Positions 54,485 to 62,168 of a stretch of 64,000 nt of DNA are shown here, piece by piece (position 1 is the stretch's first letter; each line of letters opens with the position of its first letter). This stretch comes from JADJLQ01 sp031417835. Lineage in GTDB: Bacteria > Bacteroidota > Bacteroidia > Chitinophagales > Saprospiraceae. The DNA lies in the NCBI GenBank assembly GCA_031417835.1, contig JANOWJ010000016.1, positions 25,664 through 89,663 of the forward strand. Reading direction: 5' to 3'. The position numbers and the translations under genes were made by a program. The notes beneath the pieces are model-generated. The model saw only the letters and a program-made list of their open reading frames with translations. It searched no databases and had not been told where the DNA came from.

Positions 54485-55174
54485 ATGTTGCTAAGACTTT
54501 TTCTGCTATGTAGTGTCTTATGTTGGACTATAAAAATACAAGCCCAATCATCCATAGAGACCGACTCTATAGCTGGCAGTCATGTCCCGTATCATCCAAG
54601 ACTCAAATCATTTGCCCTGCCATCAGCACTGATCCTTTTAGGTGCCTACTCTATTCATCAAACTACTTTTATCAACAGCAAAGCTATCCAGATCAGTAGA
54701 GATCGAAACGCCCCCAATTTTCACAGTTCGATTGATGATTGGTTACAACACGCACCGATTGTGGTTGGTTTTGCTTACGGTGCGATTGACGATCAGGATA
54801 GATTGTGGTTATACACCAAGCGACTATTGTTGACTACTACCATAAATAACATCCTGGTGTTATCGATCAAAAAGGAAAGCCACATCCTGAGACCCGATGG
54901 TGAAGATTATTATTCATTCCCTAGCGGCCATACTGCCAATGCATTTGCAGCTGCCACGCTTTTTAGCGATCATTTTGCCAGGAATAAGCCTTGGATAGGT
55001 GTATTAGCCTACGCTTCAGCTTCTACGGTCGGGGTATTCAGAGTATTGAATAATAAACATTGGGCTCATGATGTCGTGGCCGGGGCAGGATTTGGCATCT
55101 TATCGGCTAAGCTTTCGCAACTGGTCTTTAGGGAAAAGAAAAAGGTCAGTAAGGACCTTCGTCCGATAGATTGA
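54485..55174 (+). CDS. PAP2-family phosphatase
   Basis: A 229-residue exported or membrane phosphatase with a signal-type N-terminus (LFLLCSVLCWTIKIQA). The phosphatase signatures are present in order: KKESHILRP (first motif), SFPSGHTANAF (second) and VFRVLNNKHWAHDVVAG (third), with catalytic His residues in SGHT and in HWAHD. It probably removes phosphate from lipid phosphates such as undecaprenyl pyrophosphate. Start ATG at 54485 is chosen because the signal peptide begins there. Confidence 0.9.
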   Translation: MLLRLFLLCSVLCWTIKIQAQSSIETDSIAGSHVPYHPRLKSFALPSALILLGAYSIHQTTFINSKAIQISRDRNAPNFHSSIDDWLQHAPIVVGFAYGAIDDQDRLWLYTKRLLLTTTINNILVLSIKKESHILRPDGEDYYSFPSGHTANAFAAATLFSDHFARNKPWIGVLAYASASTVGVFRVLNNKHWAHDVVAGAGFGILSAKLSQLVFREKKKVSKDLRPID

Positions 55175-55293
55175 GCCACATATCAGATCTTAATTAACCT
55201 TGGTTGCTTAAGGATAAGGTCAGTTAGTTCGACCATTTCTTTTGTTTTGTCTCGGACCCAGATTGTTTCCTACATATTCCACATTTAGTAACT

Positions 55294-55517
55294 CTACTTT
55301 GCCAAATTAGCACCTGAGGGCAAAAATTTTCGATGTTATACTTCTCCGAAGTACGAAAACTCAGACTTGTCTCTATTACAAAAGTTGAGTTTCTCCGAAA
55401 CTATAGGAAGATTCTTTTAGCTTCGGTAGACGCATAACATTGTAATCATTTCTTATTCGTTTCAATGTACTTCGGAGAAGTACAACATTATAAATATATA
55501 GTATTTTGACAAAGTAG
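55294..55517. repeat. Nested inverted-repeat element with hairpins of invariant TTC-TCC-GAA core
   Basis: Outer arms CTACTTTGCCAAA (55294-55306) and its near-reverse complement (55505-55517) match at 12 of 13 positions. Inner arms 55333-55354 and 55467-55488 match at 21 of 22. Inside or within arms are three short palindromes with fixed loop-side core: TACTTCTCCGAAGTA (55339-55353), AGTTTCTCCGAAACT (55388-55402) and TGTACTTCGGAGAAGTACA (55466-55484), whose outer bases vary with compensation. The DNA could fold as one large structure. Located between the PAP2 and DM13 genes in the gap 55175-55623. Confidence 0.75.
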
Positions 55518-55623
55518 AATTATATCGAGAGTAGAAACTCTGGATAGCCGTCCCACAAATATTAAATTTACCTGTGTGTTTATGCACTAAACTCCATATT
55601 TTTGCCGTTTCAACCATCACAAA

Positions 55624-56034
55624 ATGAATATCACCAGAAAATTGTTTTTCCTTGCCTCTTTCTTGATCCTGATATCTTGTAACAAAGAATTAAAAGAAGG
55701 CGACAACAACATACCGACTGACCTGACTGTGATCTCTCAAGGCACATTCACAGGGGCATCTCATCCTACTTCTGGCCTGGTAAAACTTTCCAAAGACAGT
55801 GCTGGCAAAAAATATCTGGTTTTTGAAAATTTTAAGACCGACCCGGGCCCTGATATCAGAATTTGGATTGCAGAAGATAGTAATGCTAAAAACTATGCTG
55901 AATTATCCAAAACGGTGTTCACAGGCAATTTTAAAATCGAAGTTCCATCAGATGTAGATACTTCCAAAAAAGCGAATGTATTGATTTGGTGCAAAGCATT
56001 TTCAGTGCTTTTCGGTAGCGCTATATTGAAATAG
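55624..56034 (+). CDS. DM13-domain lipoprotein (copy 3)
   Basis: A 136-residue lipoprotein, lipobox LILISC (Cys19). The DM13-type domain is clear: GTFTGASHPTSGLVKLSKD, YLVFENFKTDPGPDIRIWIA and the ending VLIWCKAFSVLFGSAILK. It retains the His after GTFTG.S and the WC....V.FG.A ending, and is closer to the classic DM13 pattern than the two copies at 4827 and 6283. It stands alone, convergent with the putative anti-sigma gene at 56059. Confidence 0.86.
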   Translation: MNITRKLFFLASFLILISCNKELKEGDNNIPTDLTVISQGTFTGASHPTSGLVKLSKDSAGKKYLVFENFKTDPGPDIRIWIAEDSNAKNYAELSKTVFTGNFKIEVPSDVDTSKKANVLIWCKAFSVLFGSAILK

Positions 56035-56058
56035 GAATAAAGAGGCTATAGCCCTACT

Positions 56059-56313
56059 TTATCGCAGCTCCGTATCCTGACTAGAGATTTTTATGCGGAT
56101 ATTTTCCAATAGCCGGGCGCTGGTATGATTTCGCTGTACCACGTTTTTCTTAATCAGATCTCTGAAATTTTGTTCAGTACGCAATACCCGTTGAAATTCA
56201 GGATTTTCCTGGGCTTGGTGTAACACTTGGCGATTTTCATCGTCATTCAATTGTTGGTCAAGGAACATATTGACCATACGATGGTACTCATGGATAGGAT
56301 CTGGATTTCTCAT
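56059..56313 (-). CDS. Small putative anti-sigma factor
   Basis: An 84-residue soluble helical protein with no zinc-finger cysteines (none present). It carries LDQQLNDDENRQVLHQAQEN and NFRDLIKKNVVQRN, a pattern seen in short proteins that follow ECF sigma genes in Bacteroidota. It begins 40 bases downstream of the ECF sigma stop on the same strand. It is likely a sigma-binding regulator, but that is inferred from position and style. Confidence 0.65.
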   Translation of the reverse strand: MRNPDPIHEYHRMVNMFLDQQLNDDENRQVLHQAQENPEFQRVLRTEQNFRDLIKKNVVQRNHTSARLLENIRIKISSQDTELR

Positions 56314-56353
56314 ACGATTAATCGTTTAGAATTGAACCAATGTTTTTTTTAAG

Positions 56354-57037
56354 TTACTCTGATTTACGTACTCTGGGTTTGCGCTTATCCGTAAAGCCCA
56401 TTTTTTCTGCGTATAGCTTTAGCTTGTCTTTCAAATCGTTTCTAGCTCTAAAAAGTCTGGATCGTACGGTCCCGATCGGCACATCCAGGATTTTAGCAAT
56501 CTCTTCATAGGTGAATCCTTCGACATCACACAATAGAATGACCGTCCTAAAATCCAAGGGCAATGAGTTGATGGCGTTAGTCACTTCATCACCCATCATA
56601 TGTTTAAACAACTCCTCCCTCAAATCGGTAAACTCACCGATCGCACTATCCTCATTGTCCTGATACCCTATGATATCCTCGTAATCAACGTGTGTCGGAG
56701 CTTTACTTTTGCGCCGATACTCATTGATATAAGCGTTTTTCAATATCTTAAACAACCAGGCCTTAGCATTAGTTCCCTCCAAATACTTATCTATGAATCG
56801 ATATGCCTTCATATAGGTCTCCTGGACCAGATCGTCTGCATCGTCTTCGTTGAGGGTGAGATGGAAGGCAAAAGTGCTTAAGGCATTGATGTGCGGCAAA
56901 AGCTCACGTTCAAACACGGAGTCGTATCGTTTTCGGTCTTCTTCGTTCACATCGTAAAAATGAGAAAAATTCTTTGAATTAACCTTACCATCAGACCGGA
57001 GATACTGACAAATAAGCGGTGTATGTGCTGCCAACAC
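56354..57037 (-). CDS. ECF-subfamily RNA polymerase sigma factor
   Basis: A 227-residue sigma-70 family protein. Region 2 (FHLTLNEDDADDLVQETYMKAYRF) and region 4 (LPLDFRTVILLCDVEGFTYEEIAKIL, then VPIGTVRSRLFRARNDL) are intact. The C-terminal tail is Lys/Arg-rich (DKRKPRVRKSE). The start is GTG at 57037 (or TTG 57034); no ATG precedes region 2. The N-terminal 30 residues are not conserved in the family, so the real start could be downstream. The small gene after it is probably the anti-sigma factor. Confidence 0.9.
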   Translation of the reverse strand: MLAAHTPLICQYLRSDGKVNSKNFSHFYDVNEEDRKRYDSVFERELLPHINALSTFAFHLTLNEDDADDLVQETYMKAYRFIDKYLEGTNAKAWLFKILKNAYINEYRRKSKAPTHVDYEDIIGYQDNEDSAIGEFTDLREELFKHMMGDEVTNAINSLPLDFRTVILLCDVEGFTYEEIAKILDVPIGTVRSRLFRARNDLKDKLKLYAEKMGFTDKRKPRVRKSE

Positions 57038-57827
57038 TGTAGGGATAGTCCTTTTCCTAGATTTTTAGTCGATTTTGAGCGAATGATGATATGGCCCTAC
57101 TTACTTCGTTGGGCTTTTTTAGCATTTTCTGGATATCTGTACCTTTTTATCGTTCCACGAACTCAAGTACACAAAACAATGACCTTAGTCTGTTGGCCTT
57201 TATGGAAAAAGGGTTTTCAAAAACGGTATCATCAAAGAAAAGTGATATCATCTTACAGGTTTTTTAAACGTATACCTTGATTATGGTCATATGATCTGCA
57301 TGAAAGACATTATTGAATACTCATGATCGTCGATATGCAGTGATGTTTTTAGTTGTAACATCAGAGATTGTATCAGTTGATCTTCATTCACATTCAAAGG
57401 ATACGTTAATGAGAAGATTCTGGAATATAGACGGAGAATGATATGAATAACAATGCTTGTGAGCCCTCTGAAATCAATACTTCGCAGGTTTCTATCAGTA
57501 TGATCATAGTATTGAAAATAACAAAAAGATATACTTCCATCATCAATCATTAAGTGATGCAATAGGATGCATTTATAAAATACATGATCTTATTAAATTT
57601 TTTTGAAATTATTTTATAGAATATTTGGTTGATATAGATTATTAATATAGTTTTAAGTCTTTAAAAGAGGCAAATAAATAAACCAATAACATCAAACTCC
57701 TTGGAAGCTGATCCTTCATCTTACCTTTTCCTTATCCTTTACTTTCTCTACTACTCTTATTCTACTCGGAAAAGCATGAGTACTACCATTGGTTTATACA
57801 CTACATCGGAAACATCAATTTTATTAT
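57038..57827. other. Long gene-poor region before the SET/ATP-grasp operon
   Basis: 790 bases with two weak open frames (57023-57280 plus, 57287-57562 minus) that I do not accept as genes. The right part, from about 57590, is strongly AT-rich and should hold the promoter of the SET operon at 57828; the left part should hold the promoter of the ECF sigma gene. No repeat or RNA structure is evident. Confidence 0.4.
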
Positions 57828-58352
57828 ATGAAACAAGGCAAAACAGAAATCGAGGTACTCAGCCGTCATGGTTTGGGTGACATTTTTTATGATCATACTA
57901 GTCAGCAGCGGTCATTTATTGCTACTCGCGATATCAAAGCTGGCGAAGAACTTTACCAATTTGGCTCCAAACAGATTCAATCTACGCCGACCTACTTGAC
58001 AGTACAGATTGCAGAAAACAAACACATCGTACTCAATCCAGATTTTCTTGCGTCTATCAATCACGGCTGCAACCCTAATGTATGGTTTGATGTAGATCAT
58101 GGTGTCCTGCGTTGTGTGCGAAACATCAAACAAGGCGAGCAGTTGACTTATTTTTATCCTTCTACAGAATGGCAGATGATTCAGCCCTTCGATTGTGGAT
58201 GCGGCAGCAAAAAGTGTTTAGGTTATATCCAAGGCGCTCACGCTATAGATCAAGATGTCATCAACACGTATGATCTATCTGACTATATCAAAGCTAAAGT
58301 CAAAACTAAGGCCAAACGGCAAGCTAAAAAAGCTTTGGCTTCTTTGATCTAA
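57828..58352 (+). CDS. Stand-alone SET-domain protein (putative lysine methyltransferase)
   Basis: A 174-residue SET protein. The SET signatures are RSFIATRDIKAGEELY, INHGCNPN at residues 77-84 and LTYFYP with a late Tyr around 108-110. A post-SET segment FDCGCGSKKC has Cys123, Cys125 and Cys130, which with the Cys of NHGC (Cys81) would bind zinc. This is the arrangement of protein-lysine methyltransferases. The tail is Lys-rich (KAKVKTKAKRQAKK). Start ATG at 57828. It is the first gene of the operon, 23 bases before the ATP-grasp gene. Confidence 0.88.
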   Translation: MKQGKTEIEVLSRHGLGDIFYDHTSQQRSFIATRDIKAGEELYQFGSKQIQSTPTYLTVQIAENKHIVLNPDFLASINHGCNPNVWFDVDHGVLRCVRNIKQGEQLTYFYPSTEWQMIQPFDCGCGSKKCLGYIQGAHAIDQDVINTYDLSDYIKAKVKTKAKRQAKKALASLI

Positions 58353-58375
58353 TCTGTTTCTCTTCAATCTATTTT

Positions 58376-59524
58376 ATGAAGCTTACGCGTAGATTTAAAC
58401 ACCTCATTGGAAATAAGAAGATTAAGGTATGGGTGCTTGCACCTCATCTCAAAACGAATGATGCTCAAATCGATTATTACTACGATTTTAGTCAAAGCAT
58501 TGCAGAATATACCTGGGTCTTCGAAAAATTAAAGATGAATTGGGTATGGAAACCCGTGACATTAGATGATTATCAATCGGTGATCAAAGAAATTCAACAG
58601 GAATCCATCGTCGATAAAACATTCCCGATCGTACTCAATCTCTGTGATGGTGATGAGGTCAACGGCACTCCGGGTATCTCAGTCGTCAAAGTACTTGAAC
58701 TTAGTGGCTTAGTGTTCACTGGTGCAGACAGCTATTTTTACGATATCACTACCTCTAAGATACCGATGAAAAAAGCATTCGATACCCATCGGGTTAGTAA
58801 TGCTCCCTGGAAAGACATTAAGGAATCTAATCCCTGCCCCGCAGGTATCTTCAAACGATTAGGTACTCCCCTAATCGTCAAACCGGCAGTATCGGGAGGC
58901 TCCTTGGGTGTCGGTGTAAAAAATGTAGTGTCGTCCCGGGAAGAGATGCGAACAGAAGTTCAAAAATTGTTTAACGGCTACAGAGGCTGGGAGTTTGGTG
59001 TAGGTGGAGTCATAGCTGAAAAATTTATCAGCGGACCGGAATTCACTACGTTTATAGTAGGATCGTATGATCAACCGGATCAATTGGTATATTATGCTCC
59101 GGTAGAGCGGGTATTCCATCCATCTTTACCAGATCATGAAAAGTTTTTATCCTTTGAGCGATTATGGGAAATCTATGAACAGGAGACTAGCATGCCTCTG
59201 CAAGGTAATTTTTATGAATATAAAACCCCGGATACTACATTGTGGCCGGCTATAGAGCAGATCACCAGAGATGCATACATCGCAGTGAAGGGCAAAGGTT
59301 ATGGGCGCATCGATATCCGGATGGATCAATTGACCGGTGAGATGTATGTATTAGAGGTCAACGCTCAATGTGGGCTCAGCGAAGACGAAAATTATACTTC
59401 TATTGGAGCCATTTTAAAGCAGACCAATAAAACCTACGACATCCTGATCCATGAAATCCTGACGGACGCCATGGTGCGATTCGAACAATATGTCACAGCT
59501 GATCTGGTAGACACAGCATCTTGA
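58376..59524 (+). CDS. D-Ala-D-Ala-ligase-like ATP-grasp enzyme
   Basis: A 382-residue ATP-grasp ligase. After an N-terminal domain with VLNLCDGDEVNG comes the ligase core: FTGADSYFYD with TSKIPMK, ATP-binding Lys169 in IVKPAVSGGSLGVG, and Mg2+ ligands Asp313 (GRIDIRM), Glu327 and Asn329 (LEVNAQCG). All are in the spacing of D-Ala-D-Ala ligases, but the protein is not with cell-wall genes and its N-terminal half is divergent. It should join a carboxyl group to an amine; the substrate is unknown. It lies between the SET gene and the ATP-grasp/SET fusion. Confidence 0.88.
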   Translation: MKLTRRFKHLIGNKKIKVWVLAPHLKTNDAQIDYYYDFSQSIAEYTWVFEKLKMNWVWKPVTLDDYQSVIKEIQQESIVDKTFPIVLNLCDGDEVNGTPGISVVKVLELSGLVFTGADSYFYDITTSKIPMKKAFDTHRVSNAPWKDIKESNPCPAGIFKRLGTPLIVKPAVSGGSLGVGVKNVVSSREEMRTEVQKLFNGYRGWEFGVGGVIAEKFISGPEFTTFIVGSYDQPDQLVYYAPVERVFHPSLPDHEKFLSFERLWEIYEQETSMPLQGNFYEYKTPDTTLWPAIEQITRDAYIAVKGKGYGRIDIRMDQLTGEMYVLEVNAQCGLSEDENYTSIGAILKQTNKTYDILIHEILTDAMVRFEQYVTADLVDTAS

Positions 59525-59531
59525 TACCATC

Positions 59532-60986
59532 ATGACTCTATTACCTGCTGGACAGATGAAAGTCTGTGTATTGCAACCCGATTATTCCACTTCTTCTGTT
59601 GATTATAAAAATTATGATCCGCCTCGGGATTTAAGTCGATTGTTGCCTGGTCATCAGGTCGATCACATCTTTCTCAATAAACTATACACCTACAAACAAC
59701 TCAGTGAGTTGCGGAATAAAGGGTATGATATCTTTGTCAATCTGTGTGAGGGCTATCTGGATTGGGACATTCCATCTATCGATGTGATCTATGCATTGGA
59801 GCTGCTTAAACTTCCTTTCACCGGACCTACCAGTAGACTTTACGATCCGACTAAAGAGCTCATGAAGTATGTGGCTTTTACCGAAGCGATCAATACACCG
59901 CGCTATGCTTTGATAGATTCTATAGACACCTTGGAGCAGCAGGTGGCTAAACTTCGGTTTCCTTTATTTGTCAAACCGGCTAAAGCAGGCGATAGTCTGG
60001 GCATCGATGATCAGTCTAAAGTCACTAACCTGACCGAGCTGAAGCTTACCGCAAAAAAAATCTTAAAAGAGTTTGATCTACTTTTGATAGAAGAATATGT
60101 AGAAGGCAGAGAATTTACAGTGTTAGTGGCAGCCGATCCATCGAACATCAAACATTGCAAAACCTTTAAACCTGTAGAATATATTTTCCCGCAAGGATTC
60201 GCTTATAAAACCTATGCCCTCAAAACTTCAGAACTGCATACCGAAGCGAATATACCTTGTCAGGATCCGGCATTAGAGGCAGAGCTACGCGCCGCTGCTC
60301 AGCGTATCTTCAGAGGCTTCGGTGGAGTGGGGTATGCCCGGTTAGATTTTAGAGTCAATGCTAATAATGAAATCTATTTTCTTGAAATAAACTTTACGTG
60401 CTCCGTATTTTATTCTGATGGTTATGAAGGTAGTGCCGACTATATCCTCAAGTTCGATGGGATTGGTCAGGCAGGATTTTTACAGCATATCATAACAGAA
60501 GGAATCTATCGGTATAAGTCCCAGCAAAAAAAATATACCATAAAAGGCGACTCGATCAATGGCTTTGGCATCTATGCAAATCAATCCATAGCCACACACG
60601 AAATCATATTTAATAATGAAGCCCGTAGCCATCGCATCGTCAATAAAAAATATGTCGACGAGCATTGGACTCCGGAGGAGAAAGACTTGTTTGCTCGATA
60701 TGCAGTGCCATTGAGCAAACACATCTATATCTTATGGGATGATGACCCGTCTGTGTGGGCGCCACAAAATCACAGCTGCGATCCTAACACGGCCTATGAT
60801 GGACTCAATGTAATAGCCACCCGCGCCATCGCAAATAATGAAGAATTGACCCTGGACTATGCTACTCTTCTGGATGAAACCATGGAGCCTTTTGACTGTC
60901 AGTGTGGATCTGCCAATTGCAGAGGCCGAGTGACTGGATCGATAGGTAATACCATGGAGCTCAGAGCAAGTCGGTTGGACTTTTAG
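59532..60986 (+). CDS. ATP-grasp ligase fused to a C-terminal SET/post-SET domain
   Basis: A 484-residue two-domain protein. Residues 1-325 are an ATP-grasp ligase: FTGPTSRLYDPTKELMK, Lys148 in FVKPAKAGDSLGI, Asp272 (RLDFRV) and Glu285/Asn287 (FLEINFTC). Residues 334-484 are a SET domain: GFGIYANQSIATHEIIF, NHSCDPN at 413-419 with Cys416, LTLDY ending at Tyr443, then post-SET CQCGSANC (Cys456, Cys458, Cys463). Both halves look catalytically intact. The first ATG is at 59532, but Met9 at 59556 fits the ligase start as well. Fusion of the two activities means they serve one pathway. Confidence 0.88.
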   Translation: MTLLPAGQMKVCVLQPDYSTSSVDYKNYDPPRDLSRLLPGHQVDHIFLNKLYTYKQLSELRNKGYDIFVNLCEGYLDWDIPSIDVIYALELLKLPFTGPTSRLYDPTKELMKYVAFTEAINTPRYALIDSIDTLEQQVAKLRFPLFVKPAKAGDSLGIDDQSKVTNLTELKLTAKKILKEFDLLLIEEYVEGREFTVLVAADPSNIKHCKTFKPVEYIFPQGFAYKTYALKTSELHTEANIPCQDPALEAELRAAAQRIFRGFGGVGYARLDFRVNANNEIYFLEINFTCSVFYSDGYEGSADYILKFDGIGQAGFLQHIITEGIYRYKSQQKKYTIKGDSINGFGIYANQSIATHEIIFNNEARSHRIVNKKYVDEHWTPEEKDLFARYAVPLSKHIYILWDDDPSVWAPQNHSCDPNTAYDGLNVIATRAIANNEELTLDYATLLDETMEPFDCQCGSANCRGRVTGSIGNTMELRASRLDF

Positions 60987-61126
60987 GGTTATTGCGTTCA
61001 TCTGCGCAATAATCTCCCGCAGATAACGCAGATTTTCGTTGATCAAATAGTCATGAGTTATGAATGATGAGTTGACCTTGCCTGAATACGGTTTACCTGA
61101 TTTAGGCAAGGAGGCAAGGACAAGTT

Positions 61127-61441
61127 AATCTGCGTAAATCTGAGCGATCTGCGGGAAAAAATCCTAGGGACACAGCGAAGCGAAGGAAATTAGTTGAATA
61201 ATTCTTAACGGACTTAGCGCCCTTAGTGGGAAGATCTGCGCTAGCCGAGGGAAAAAACTCATAATCCGCGTACATCAGCGCGATCTTCGGGAAAAATCCT
61301 AGGGACACAGCGAAGCGATGGAAATTAGTTGAATAATTCTTAGCAGACTTAGTACCCTTAGCGGGAAGATCTACGCTAGCCGAGGGAAAAAACTCATAAT
61401 CCGCGAACATCAGCGCGATCTGCGGGAAAAATCCTAATGGG
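61127..61441. repeat. Tandem 135-136-bp repeat, about 2.3 copies
   Basis: Copies begin at 61127, 61263 and 61398 with AATC(T/C)GCG..., continuing through GCGGGAAAAATCCTAGGGAC, an AGTTGAATAATTCTTA phrase and GCTAGCCGAGGGAAAAAACT. Spacing is 136 and 135 bases. The third copy breaks off after about 44 bases. Confidence 0.88.
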
Positions 61442-61743
61442 ATTTCTACCTTTTTATTCAGCGGAGAACTCCAAGGATGCTAAGGAAATTGGTTTAAAAA
61501 TACTTTGCAAACTTTGAGAGCTTCGCTGCGTTTCACTCCGCTGCGGGAATAACTGATTTTCACTTATCAGAAAAGTACTAATCCTAATCTACATTTGCGC
61601 GATCCGCTCCGTTTCACTTCACTGCGGGAAAATCAAATCACTTTACAAAAACTAGCTGTTGGAGTGGTCACTTATATTGTAGACATAAGACCGCTTAAGT
61701 TTCACTCATTAAACTTCTTAATTCTTTGTTGTTTGCAGTTATA

Positions 61744-61926
61744 TTGTGCCATACGGCACAAAGAGCCATGATCTTTTCTTGTCTTTACCGACATCAAAAT
61801 CCTAACGGATTTAATTGATTGATTTTTTTTGACTAAGAAAAGACAAAGTTGTTTGAGCTTTATGCCGCTAGGCATATCATCTTGGTAAAACACGCTTTTG
61901 AAGGTAGCCTTGTGCCGTAGGTACAA
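61744..61926. repeat. Cluster of four short-loop (3-4 nt) hairpins
   Basis: Four palindromes: TTGTGCC-ATAC-GGCACAA (61744-61761), AAATCC-TAAC-GGATTT (about 61797-61812), TATGCC-GCTA-GGCATA (61861-61876) and TTGTGCC-GTA-GGTACAA (61910-61926, one G-T pair). All have 3-4-base loops and stems of 6-7 bp; the similar CC-nnnn-GG core suggests a shared origin, such as REP-like elements or a structured RNA. Confidence 0.65.
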
Positions 61927-62168
61927 AACCGCACCGGTCTTGCCGTAGCGGACGCTTTGACCCAAAACTATACTAAGCGAGCCTTGATAAAAAAACTTAG
62001 AAATTGTATATCATATATGCATGGTATTGATCGCATTTTTATCGAATTTACATGCACTTAAAATAGTAAATTTATTCATTACAAATTCAGATTCAATTCC
62101 TTAGATGATTAAAAGCAGACCTTTAATCATCCAAGTCTAATGCATATTTACAGTTGAATATATCTTTT

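Larger units (their letters stand above)
60987..62168. other. Gene-free repeat-rich region after the SET/ATP-grasp operon
   Basis: About 1.2 kb without a credible gene. It contains the 135-bp tandem repeat (61127-61441), GC-rich interspersed elements at 61520-61547 and 61597-61629, and a cluster of tetraloop hairpins (61744-61926). Two open frames on the minus strand (61102-61410, 61702-61965) are repeat translations. Confidence 0.7.

Noticed and set aside
55294..55517. Terminator of the PAP2 gene
   Set aside because: The palindromes lack T-runs and lie more than 100 bases after the stop; the nested arms do not resemble a simple terminator.
57023..57280. 85-residue plus-strand open frame
   Set aside because: Overlaps the ECF sigma start on the opposite strand; the hydrophobic stretch has no family resemblance and no promoter context.
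57287..57562. 91-residue minus-strand open frame
   Set aside because: Low-complexity residue use, no recognisable motif and no supporting neighbour; treated as chance.
58376..59524. Ordinary peptidoglycan D-Ala-D-Ala ligase (Ddl)
   Set aside because: Motifs match the fold, but the N-terminal domain differs, no cell-wall genes are adjacent, and the partner enzyme is fused to a SET domain.
61102..61410. 102-residue open frame on the minus strand
   Set aside because: It runs through the 135-bp tandem repeat and its protein is simply two copies of that repeat; no start, RBS or family support.
61702..61965. 87-residue minus-strand open frame
   Set aside because: Covers the tetraloop hairpin cluster; the open frame is a by-product of the palindromes.
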